Positions 1-5,695 of a stretch of DNA of 6,659 nt are shown one piece after another. Numbering within the stretch: position 1 is the stretch's first letter; every line of letters starts with the position of its first letter. A model generated the notes under the pieces. The model had not been told where the DNA came from. It did no database searches and saw nothing but the letters and a program-made list of their open reading frames with translations. A program made the position numbers and the translations under genes. Source of the DNA: Gammaproteobacteria bacterium (lineage in GTDB: Bacteria > Pseudomonadota > Gammaproteobacteria > Steroidobacterales > Steroidobacteraceae); contig JASHYG010000004.1 of assembly GCA_030043215.1 (NCBI GenBank), positions 1-6,659 on the forward strand, in the 5' to 3' direction.

Positions 1-83
1 TCGGCTGCCGAAACGGCGGTGGAAGCGGCAACCGCCAGCGAGGCTGTCGCTGCCGCGCCAAACAGCCTCACGAAGAGCGGCAT
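1..83 (-). CDS. Divergent exported protein, N-terminal fragment (signal peptide only)
   Basis: Reading leftward from an ATG at 83-81 gives 27 codons before the window edge, beginning MPLFVRLFGAAATASLAVAA. It has a short basic start (Arg6), a long Ala/Leu/Val hydrophobic stretch and a small-residue end (VSAA) typical of a signal peptidase I site. This is almost certainly a Sec signal peptide, so the product should be periplasmic or in the outer membrane. AAGGTGA (complement of 95-101) lies 11 bases before the ATG, which is a rather long but usable Shine-Dalgarno spacing. A good promoter lies just upstream. The mature protein is outside the window, so no function can be assigned. The gene is divergent from the four-gene operon and may be co-regulated with it. 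Confidence 0.72.
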   Translation of the reverse strand, partial: MPLFVRLFGAAATASLAVAASTAVSAA

Positions 84-117
84 AGTGTGCGTCTTCACCT
101 TGATTTTCCGCCTCTTG

Positions 118-145
118 TGTATAAACAGTACTTCCGCTCGGTCAA
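118..145 (-). promoter_or_regulatory. Sigma70-type promoter for the divergent minus-strand gene
   Basis: On the minus strand, TTGACC (complement of 140-145) is followed by a 16-base spacer and TATACA (complement of 118-123). Each box matches five of six positions of the TTGACA/TATAAT consensus. Transcription would start near position 111, giving a leader of about 28 bases that contains the Shine-Dalgarno site of the gene starting at 83. Position, orientation and match quality all agree. The spacer is one base shorter than the optimum. Confidence 0.6.
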
Positions 146-163
146 CCCTTGTGGGGTGCGGGC

Positions 164-184
164 GGCGCTCGACGGGCGCTCGAC
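164..184. repeat. 10-bp direct repeat with 11-bp period, possible operator
   Basis: GGCGCTCGAC occurs twice, at 164-173 and 175-184, so the copies are offset by 11 bp, roughly one helical turn. The pair lies between the two divergent candidate promoters, about 50-75 bp upstream of each inferred start site, where an activator could contact RNA polymerase. A tandem same-face repeat suits a regulator binding as a head-to-tail dimer. The region is GC-rich, so a chance duplication is possible, and no regulator gene is visible in the window. Confidence 0.3.
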
Positions 185-201
185 AGTGGACCGTCGCGAT
201 C

Positions 202-229
202 TGGTCACCTAAGCCTTTGATTTTACAAT
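202..229 (+). promoter_or_regulatory. Candidate promoter for the four-gene operon
   Basis: TGGTCA (202-207), a 16-base spacer and TACAAT (224-229) form a sigma70-like pair; the -10 matches five of six positions and the -35 four of six. It sits at the start of an AT-rich island (about 216-237) in otherwise GC-rich DNA, the likeliest place for duplex melting upstream of the operon. Overlapping alternatives such as TATTAT at 229-234 lack a recognisable -35. Transcription from about 236 would leave a leader of roughly 160 bases before the first start codon. The weak -35 would suit an activator-dependent promoter. Confidence 0.35.
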
Positions 230-380
230 ATTATATAGCCGTAGAACCTCTGGGTGCCTCGCAGGGCGCGGAGCCGATCTGCGGGCGGTTGTTGCACCGC
301 GACGGCAGCCTCGGGATCGGGGTTGCTGCAGAAGCACCGGCAATGCCAGTATGCTCTCGCTGCAACGCGACCGAACCGGC

Positions 381-388
381 AAGGTGAG
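381..388 (+). promoter_or_regulatory. Ribosome binding site that fixes the start of the first operon gene
   Basis: AAGGTGAG at 381-388 ends nine bases before the ATG at 398, an ideal Shine-Dalgarno position. This site, together with the signal peptide that begins directly at the ATG, selects 398 over the upstream in-frame ATG at 254. Confidence 0.7.
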
Positions 389-397
389 TGCTCGAGC

Positions 398-2860
398 ATG
401 GTACGCAACTGTAGCGTTCACGTGGGTGTGCTCCTTTTGTGCACGCTGTGTGTCCCTTGCGTGTCGCAGGCGAAGGATCCGGCCCACGCCGAGTGGGCCC
501 AAGTGCAGCAGTACTGCACGCAGTGCCACAACGTGGAGGACTGGGCCGGCGGCGTCGCGTTCGACGTGATGACGCCGCAGCAGGTCCCCGCCAACGCGAA
601 AGTCTGGGAAGACGCGATCGTCAAGCTCCGCGGCGGCTTCATGCCGCCCCCGAGCGCGAAGCAGCATCTCGATCCCGTCGCCATCCAAGGCCTCGTCTCC
701 TGGCTCCAGAACACGCTGGACACGGCTGAGGCCGATCCGCACGCCGGTCGCGTCCCTCTGCAACGCCTCAACCGCCGCGAGTACGGCGATGCTGTGCGCG
801 ATCTCCTGGGCCTCGACGTCGATGTCTCCGCACTGCTGCCTGCCGATGAAGTGCGGGACGGCTTCGACAACAACGCCTTGACGCTGCAGGTGTCGCCCTC
901 GTTCGTGGACCAGTACGTCTCGGCTGCGCGCAAGGTGGCGGAGCTCGCAGTGGGTAACCCGAAGGCCCCTGCCGTCACGACCACTTACGGCAACGTCGCG
1001 GACATGGTGATCTCGCTGCCGCCGCGCGGCATGCCCGGGGAGGGCACGCAGGAGGGCTACGAGGACGGCATGCCGTTCGGCACGCGCGGTGGCATCGCCT
1101 TCCAGCACATCTTTCCGGCGGACGGGGAGTACGTGCTGACGATCGGCGACATGGCGCTCGGCCGCGACGTGCCGCGGATGGAGTACAGGAATACCGTCCT
1201 CGCGCTGCTCGACGGCAAGGAGTTCTACCGGACCGATATCGGCGGCGACGCGGACGACAAGGCGATCGATCAGAAGCAGCAAGCGGCGGTCGATGCCATC
1301 AACGACCGGTTGCGGAACATTCACTTCCACGCCTCCGCGGGGCAGCACACCATCGCGGTGACGTTCCTCGAGCGCAGTCTCGCCGTGAGCGACTCGCGCA
1401 CGCGCCCGCTCGCACCCGAGGGCGGAGAGGGCCATCTGCAGGCCGTTCACGCCCTGCAGATCCGCGGGCCGATTGCCGTGACGGGGATGAGCGACTCGTC
1501 CTCGCGCGCCAAGATATTCATCTGCCATCCCGCGAAGGCCGAGGACGAGGAGCCGTGTGCGCGCGAGATCATCTCGACCCTCGCGCGGCGTGCATTCCGT
1601 CGCCCGGTGACCGACCAGGACATGCATCCTCTGATGGCGTTCTACGAGGCCGGGCATCGGGAGTCGGGCTTCGAGGGCGGCGTGCGCGATGCGCTGAGCG
1701 CGATCCTCGCGAGCCCTTACTTTCTCTATCGCGCGGAATCCTCGGATGAGGTCGGCGCCGGCCGGCAGCTGAGCGATCTGGCGCTCGCCTCGCGCCTGTC
1801 GTTCTTCATCTGGGGAAGCCTGCCCGATGACGAGCTGCTCGATCTCGCCCAGCGCTCCGAGTTGAGCAAGCCCGAGGTGCTCGAGCGGGAAGTCGACCGC
1901 ATGCTCGCGGATCCCCGGGCCGAGTCCCTGGTCACGGGCTTCGCGTTCCAGTGGCTCAACATTGCCGCCCTGGATGAGATCGTCCCGGACCGGCGGCTGT
2001 TCGCGGACGCGAGCGGCGTCCTCGATCCCCGGCCGATGTATCGCAAGGAGCTCGCGCTGTTCATCGACAGCGTGCTGCGGAGCGACCAGCCGGTCACCGC
2101 GCTGCTCACCGCCAACTACACCTACCTCAACGAGCCGCTCGCGATGCTCTACGGCATCGGGAACGTCAAGGGCGGCGAGTTCCGCCGTGTGGTTCTCACG
2201 GACTCGAAGCGCGATGGCTTGCTCGGCAAGGGCGCGATCCTGATGCTCGCGTCCAATCCGGACCGCACCTCGCCCGTGCGGCGCGGCGCGTGGATCCTCG
2301 AGAAGATCATCGGCTCACCGCCCCCCACTCCGCCGCCGAACGTCGGCAAGCTCCCGGATGCCGTGCGCGGCAAGCCCGCGTCGATGCGCGAGCGGATGGC
2401 GATCCACAGCGTGAACCCGAGCTGCCACTCGTGCCACGGCGTGATCGATCCGCTCGGCTTCGCGCTCGAGAACTTCAACGCGATCGGCCAGTATGAGGCC
2501 CTCGACCCGAGCACCCACCTCGCGCTCGATACCTCGGGAAAGCTTCCGGACGGCACCAAGATCTCGGGCCCCGACGATCTGCGGCGCGCGCTCGCGGCGC
2601 GGCCCGACCAGTTCGTCCAGACCCTCACCACCGAGTTGATGGCCTATGCGCTCGGCCGCAGCCTCGACTATCGCGACATGCCGACCGTGCGGCGCATCGT
2701 GCGCGCGGCGGCGCACGATGACTACCGATTCGCGGATATCGTTCTTGAGATCGTGTCCAGCGATGAATTCCGCAAGCGCGATGCGGTGAGCCCGGTCCCC
2801 ACACCGGCCATGAAGACCGCGTCGCTCGTTGCGACCTCGCCGCAGAACGGAGGCAGCTAG
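398..2860 (+). CDS. Exported dihaem 'planctomycete cytochrome' protein (DUF1587/1595/1592/1588/1585)
   Basis: An 820-residue protein starting at 398. A Sec signal peptide occupies residues 1-25 (VSQA, then Lys26). An N-terminal cytochrome c-like domain follows, with C40-T-Q-C43-H44 and a likely distal haem ligand Met82 in GGFMPPP. The domain order matches the known architecture: DUF1587 about 119-185 (LQRLNRREYGDAVRDLLGL), a beta-rich middle resembling a carbohydrate-binding module about 190-370, DUF1595 about 384-446, DUF1592 about 457-587, DUF1588 about 598-697 with a second haem motif C676-H-S-C679-H680, and DUF1585 about 725-790. C376 and C387 may form a disulfide. Length and order look complete, and the last 30 residues form a low-complexity tail. 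The family is presumed to perform extracytoplasmic redox chemistry; its substrate is not established. Haem attachment would need a cytochrome c maturation system encoded elsewhere. The DUF1552 gene follows after three bases, the family's customary partner. Confidence 0.92.
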   Translation: MVRNCSVHVGVLLLCTLCVPCVSQAKDPAHAEWAQVQQYCTQCHNVEDWAGGVAFDVMTPQQVPANAKVWEDAIVKLRGGFMPPPSAKQHLDPVAIQGLVSWLQNTLDTAEADPHAGRVPLQRLNRREYGDAVRDLLGLDVDVSALLPADEVRDGFDNNALTLQVSPSFVDQYVSAARKVAELAVGNPKAPAVTTTYGNVADMVISLPPRGMPGEGTQEGYEDGMPFGTRGGIAFQHIFPADGEYVLTIGDMALGRDVPRMEYRNTVLALLDGKEFYRTDIGGDADDKAIDQKQQAAVDAINDRLRNIHFHASAGQHTIAVTFLERSLAVSDSRTRPLAPEGGEGHLQAVHALQIRGPIAVTGMSDSSSRAKIFICHPAKAEDEEPCAREIISTLARRAFRRPVTDQDMHPLMAFYEAGHRESGFEGGVRDALSAILASPYFLYRAESSDEVGAGRQLSDLALASRLSFFIWGSLPDDELLDLAQRSELSKPEVLEREVDRMLADPRAESLVTGFAFQWLNIAALDEIVPDRRLFADASGVLDPRPMYRKELALFIDSVLRSDQPVTALLTANYTYLNEPLAMLYGIGNVKGGEFRRVVLTDSKRDGLLGKGAILMLASNPDRTSPVRRGAWILEKIIGSPPPTPPPNVGKLPDAVRGKPASMRERMAIHSVNPSCHSCHGVIDPLGFALENFNAIGQYEALDPSTHLALDTSGKLPDGTKISGPDDLRRALAARPDQFVQTLTTELMAYALGRSLDYRDMPTVRRIVRAAAHDDYRFADIVLEIVSSDEFRKRDAVSPVPTPAMKTASLVATSPQNGGS
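515..529 (+). other. N-terminal CxxCH haem c attachment motif
   Basis: Codons for C40-T-Q-C43-H44 lie 15 residues after the predicted signal cleavage site. The motif is preceded by Tyr39 and followed by Asn45. Met82 in GGFMPPP, 38 residues downstream, is the plausible sixth iron ligand of a class I-like cytochrome c fold. Confidence 0.85.
2423..2437 (+). other. C-terminal CxxCH haem c attachment motif in DUF1588
   Basis: Codons for C676-H-S-C679-H680, in the context NPSCHSCHGVIDPLGFALEN. This is the hallmark of the DUF1588 (PSCyt3) region. Together with the N-terminal motif it makes the protein a predicted dihaem cytochrome. Confidence 0.85.
2849..2853 (+). promoter_or_regulatory. Ribosome binding site of the DUF1552 gene
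   Basis: GGAGG at 2849-2853 lies inside the last codons of the upstream gene, ten bases before the ATG at 2864. The overlap suggests the two proteins are made in a coordinated ratio. Confidence 0.6.
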
Positions 2861-2863
2861 CCC

Positions 2864-4147
2864 ATGTTCCTCACCAAGAAGTTCCTCTCCCGCCGGGCCG
2901 TGCTGCGAGGCGCGGGCGCATCCATCGCGCTGCCCTTGCTCGACGCCATGATTCCCGCGGGCACGGCGCTCGCGAAGACCGCCGCGGCGGTCAAGCCGCG
3001 CCTGGGCTTCGTCTACTTTCCGCACGGCGCGGTCCAGCAGTACTGGACGCCGAATGGGACCGGCGCCAACTTCGAGTTCAGCCCGATCTTGAAGCCCCTC
3101 GAGCCGCTGCGCGACTACGTGACCGTCGTGACCGGCCTGCGCAACAAGGGCGGGGAGAGCTCCGACCCGCACGGCATCATCGAGGAGACCTGGCTCTCGT
3201 GCGTTCACCCGCAGGACCGTAATGTCGCAACCGGGGCCGGTATCACCGCGGATCAGTTCGCTGCGCGCCAGATCGGCCAGGACACGCCACTGCCGTCGCT
3301 CGAGATCTGCGGCGAGCCCGGCGGCTACAGCTCGCTCTCCTATCGCACGCCGACGCAGCAGCTGCCGATGGAGATCAATCCGCGCAAGGTCTTCTTCGAG
3401 ATGTTCGGCGAGGGCGACACGAGCACGGAGCGGCGCCAGATCCTCGAGCAGACGGGAAGCCTGCTCGATTACACGCAGGAGGCCACCGCCAGCCTGAGCC
3501 GCACGCTCGATGCGAGCGATCGCGCGACGGTGAGCGACTATCTCGATTCGGTGCGCGCGGTCGAGCTGCGGGTCAAGAAGCTCGAGGTGAGCACGGCATC
3601 GCTCACCAACCTGCCGAACGCGCCGCTTGGACCGTCGGACGATTTCACGGAGCTTCTCGACGTGCAGTTCGAGATGATGGCGCTCGCGTGGCAGACGAAC
3701 CAGACTCACATCGTCACCTTCAAGCTCGCCAACGAGGCGACGATGCGGACCTATCCGCAGGTGCAGGTGACCGATGCGTTCCATCCCCTGTCCCACCATG
3801 GCGGGGACCCGGAGAAGTACGTGAAGCTGGTGCGCATCCAGGCCTACCACACCGCGCGCATGGCGAAGTTCGCCGCGCGGCTGAAGGGGATCAAGGACGG
3901 GGACGGCAATCTCCTCGACCACTCGCTCATCCTGTTCGGCAGCAACATGGCGAACAGCGATCTGCACAACAACGATCCGCTGCCGCAGGCTCTGATCGGC
4001 AAGGCATGCGGGAAGCTCAAGGGCGGGCAGCACGTGCACTATCCGCAGGACACCCGGCACTCGAACCTGCTGGTCACCGTGCTGCAGAAGGTTGGCGTGC
4101 AGGTGGAGAAGATCGGCGACAGCTCCGGAACGCTCGCCGAGATCTGA
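2864..4147 (+). CDS. Tat-exported DUF1552 (HXXSHH family) protein
   Basis: A 427-residue protein. A twin-arginine signal begins at S9-R10-R11-A-V-L, followed by a weakly hydrophobic segment and a likely cleavage after Ala37 (GTALA). The mature start KPRLGFVYFPHGAVQQYWTP is characteristic of DUF1552. The family's naming motif is present as H307-P-L-S310-H311-H312 (bases 3782-3799). A C-terminal segment, LILFGSNMANSDLHNN, resembles the DUF1501/alkaline-phosphatase-like group to which the family is tentatively related, so a metal-dependent hydrolase is possible. No reaction is established. Tat export suggests folding or cofactor insertion in the cytoplasm. The ATG follows the upstream stop by three bases, and the gene ends two bases before the ankyrin lipoprotein gene. 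Length looks full, with no frameshift. DUF1592-type and DUF1552 genes are commonly adjacent in other genomes, so the two probably act on the same substrate. Confidence 0.92.
   Translation: MFLTKKFLSRRAVLRGAGASIALPLLDAMIPAGTALAKTAAAVKPRLGFVYFPHGAVQQYWTPNGTGANFEFSPILKPLEPLRDYVTVVTGLRNKGGESSDPHGIIEETWLSCVHPQDRNVATGAGITADQFAARQIGQDTPLPSLEICGEPGGYSSLSYRTPTQQLPMEINPRKVFFEMFGEGDTSTERRQILEQTGSLLDYTQEATASLSRTLDASDRATVSDYLDSVRAVELRVKKLEVSTASLTNLPNAPLGPSDDFTELLDVQFEMMALAWQTNQTHIVTFKLANEATMRTYPQVQVTDAFHPLSHHGGDPEKYVKLVRIQAYHTARMAKFAARLKGIKDGDGNLLDHSLILFGSNMANSDLHNNDPLPQALIGKACGKLKGGQHVHYPQDTRHSNLLVTVLQKVGVQVEKIGDSSGTLAEI
3782..3799 (+). other. HXXSHH signature motif of DUF1552
   Basis: Codons for H307-P-L-S310-H311-H312, followed by GGDPEKYVKL. 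The three histidines and the serine are intact, so any metal or catalytic role of this signature should be preserved here. Confidence 0.8.
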
Positions 4148-4149
4148 GC

Positions 4150-5682
4150 ATGCTGCGCGCGCGCGGATTCGGGGCGGCGGGAGCGGTGGGGGTGCTGGCC
4201 GCGGGGCTGCTCGCGCTGTCCGGCTGCGCGTCCCTGTCGCACCGGGCGGCGCCCGATTCCGCAGCGGTCAATCGGCGCGGACCCGACGGTAGCACGCCGC
4301 TCCAGTGGGCCGTGTACCGGGGCAACGTGGCCGAAGTTGAGCACCTGCTGCGCGCCGGCGCCAACGTATCCGCTGCCAACGACTACGGTGCCACCCCGAT
4401 GATGCTCGCGGCCGTGAAGGGCAATGTCGCGATCATCAAGCTCCTGCTCGAGGCCGGGGCCGATCCCGAATCGCCCAACGCCGACGGGCAGACGGCGCTG
4501 ATGCTCGTTGCCCGCACGGGCAACGTCGAGGCCGCAAAGATCCTGCTGCGGCACGGGGCGCACGTGGACGAGCGCGAGCGGTGGCGCGGGCAGACGGCCC
4601 TCATGTGGGCCAGCGCGCTCCGGCAGCCGCAGATGATGGAGCTGCTGCTGTCCCACGGCGCCGACGTGAACGCCCGCGCGGCGATCTACGACTACGAGCG
4701 TCACATCACGGCCGAGGGTCGCGCCAAGAGCGAGGACACCGGCGGCCTCACCCCGCTGCTGTATGCCGCGCGCGATAACTGCATGGCGTGCGTGAACGTG
4801 CTCATCGCCCATCACGTGGACATCAACCTCCCCGACCCGGACGGGTTCGCGCCCGTCACCATTGCGATCTTGAATTCGAACTGGGACATCGCGAAGCGGC
4901 TGATCCTGGCCGGGAGCGATGTGAACCAGTGGGACATTTACGGGCAAGGACCTCTCTACGCGGCGATCGATAAGGGCAATGCTGCGTTCGGACGCAACGC
5001 GATCGATCCGCCGAACCAGGCAACGGAGCACGAGATCGTCAGCCTGCTGCTCGATCGGGGCGCGAACCCCAACATGCAGCTGTTCTACCGGCCGAAGAGC
5101 GCCGGCTTCGGGGGATTCGGGGCCTCGCGCGGCACGACACCGCTCATCCGTGCCGCGGCGGACGGCGACGTCGCCGTGGTCAAGATGCTCCTCGCGCACG
5201 GCGCGGACGTTCATCTGTTCCAGGCGGACCACGAAACGCCGATGATGGCCGCGGTGTCCGGTGGACGCGGGGGTGGTGGCGAGCGGAATGCCATCGCGGT
5301 GCTGCGGGTGCTGCATGCCGCGGGTGCGGGCGCGGACGTGAACGTCCTGGCGCTGCCGCACGCACTGATGCGCACGCGGGGCGGCACGGCGCTGCAATAT
5401 GCGACGCGCGCCGAGTGGAAGCGGGCCATGGCCCTGCTCGTCTCATACGGCGCGCAGGTGAACGCCAAGGACATGGACGGCCTCACTGCGCTCGACTACG
5501 CGATGGGGCGAGGCTACGTTCCCTTCCTGTCGATCAAGCATCCGCCGCAGATGGACCTCGTCAAGCTGCTCAAGGGCTGGGGCGCGACCGTGCAGCTCGC
5601 GAAGACGCCCGACTGGCCGCCGCAAGGGCCGCCGCTCGGTTACACCGTCTACTCGCCGATCGTCTGGCCGCTCGGACCTTAG
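4150..5682 (+). CDS. Ankyrin-repeat lipoprotein, about 11 repeats
   Basis: A 510-residue protein starting at 4150. The N-terminus is a lipoprotein signal with lipobox L23-S-G-C26. Cys26 is followed by Ala-Ser rather than Asp, favouring outer-membrane sorting if this is a proteobacterium. Ankyrin repeats fill residues 47-484, most with the G-x-TPL-x-x-A / LL-x-x-GA-x-x-N pattern. They start near 47, 80, 113, 147, 199, 232, 265, 328, 362, 412 and 444. Repeats 4, 7, 9 and 11 carry loop insertions, including the Gly-rich segments 318-324 and 371-376. The tail, about 485-510, is rich in Pro, Trp and Tyr (GYTVYSPIVWPLGP). The only cysteines besides Cys26 are C211 and C214 in repeat 5. The longer frame opening at 3688 is rejected because it overlaps DUF1552 and hides the lipobox. 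The Shine-Dalgarno is poor and the gene starts two bases after the previous stop, suggesting translational coupling. Its role is probably protein binding; the partner is unknown. Confidence 0.9.
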   Translation: MLRARGFGAAGAVGVLAAGLLALSGCASLSHRAAPDSAAVNRRGPDGSTPLQWAVYRGNVAEVEHLLRAGANVSAANDYGATPMMLAAVKGNVAIIKLLLEAGADPESPNADGQTALMLVARTGNVEAAKILLRHGAHVDERERWRGQTALMWASALRQPQMMELLLSHGADVNARAAIYDYERHITAEGRAKSEDTGGLTPLLYAARDNCMACVNVLIAHHVDINLPDPDGFAPVTIAILNSNWDIAKRLILAGSDVNQWDIYGQGPLYAAIDKGNAAFGRNAIDPPNQATEHEIVSLLLDRGANPNMQLFYRPKSAGFGGFGASRGTTPLIRAAADGDVAVVKMLLAHGADVHLFQADHETPMMAAVSGGRGGGGERNAIAVLRVLHAAGAGADVNVLALPHALMRTRGGTALQYATRAEWKRAMALLVSYGAQVNAKDMDGLTALDYAMGRGYVPFLSIKHPPQMDLVKLLKGWGATVQLAKTPDWPPQGPPLGYTVYSPIVWPLGP

Positions 5683-5685
5683 ATC

Positions 5686-5690
5686 AGAGG
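5686..5690 (+). promoter_or_regulatory. Ribosome binding site of the MBL-fold gene
   Basis: AGAGG at 5686-5690 lies in the 13-base gap after the ankyrin gene, five bases before the ATG at 5696. It supports independent initiation on the shared transcript and this choice of start, which also places the twin-arginine motif at residues 5-10. Confidence 0.6.
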
Positions 5691-5695
5691 TTGCC

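Larger units (their letters stand above)
84..397. other. Divergent intergenic regulatory region
   Basis: These 314 bases separate the divergent start codons. They contain the minus-strand promoter, the 10-bp direct repeat, the AT-rich island with the plus-strand promoter candidate, and a leader of about 160 bases ending in the Shine-Dalgarno site of the first operon gene. An open frame from 254 runs through the leader in phase with that gene, but its translation is Arg/Gly/Ala-rich and would bury the signal peptide. I treat it as untranslated. I see no convincing small gene, tRNA, terminator hairpin or riboswitch. Only weak local inverted repeats occur, such as GTTGC at 322-326 against GCAAC at 362-366. 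Confidence 0.6.

Noticed and set aside
19..387. 122-codon plus-strand open frame near the left edge
   Set aside because: It runs antisense through the minus-strand signal peptide and across both promoter candidates, with no ribosome binding site or coding character.
254..397. In-frame N-terminal extension of the cytochrome protein from the ATG at 254
   Set aside because: It adds 48 low-complexity residues that would bury the signal peptide, it has no Shine-Dalgarno site, and the ATG at 398 has an excellent one.
209..1657. 482-codon open frame on the minus strand
   Set aside because: It lies antisense to the recognised cytochrome gene. The translation is rich in Arg, Val, His and Leu without domains, as expected from the complement of GC-rich codons.
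2315..4060. 581-codon open frame on the minus strand
   Set aside because: It is antisense to the end of the cytochrome gene and most of DUF1552. Despite its length it has no recognisable motif and is Arg/His/Glu-biased.
3688..4149. In-frame extension of the ankyrin protein from the ATG at 3688
   Set aside because: It overlaps the DUF1552 gene in another frame, gives an Arg/Gly/Ala-rich translation, and would hide the lipoprotein signal that starts at 4150.
4780..4791. CMACV in the ankyrin protein as a haem c site
   Set aside because: Haem c attachment needs His directly after the second Cys; here it is Val.
4039..5397. 452-codon open frame on the minus strand
   Set aside because: It is antisense to the ankyrin array. 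Its apparent periodicity is inherited from the repeats on the real coding strand.
4285..5600. Tandem DNA repeats in the ankyrin gene as a repeat array or CRISPR
   Set aside because: The periodicity is at protein level, about 33 residues with divergent codons, and there are no identical DNA repeats or spacers.
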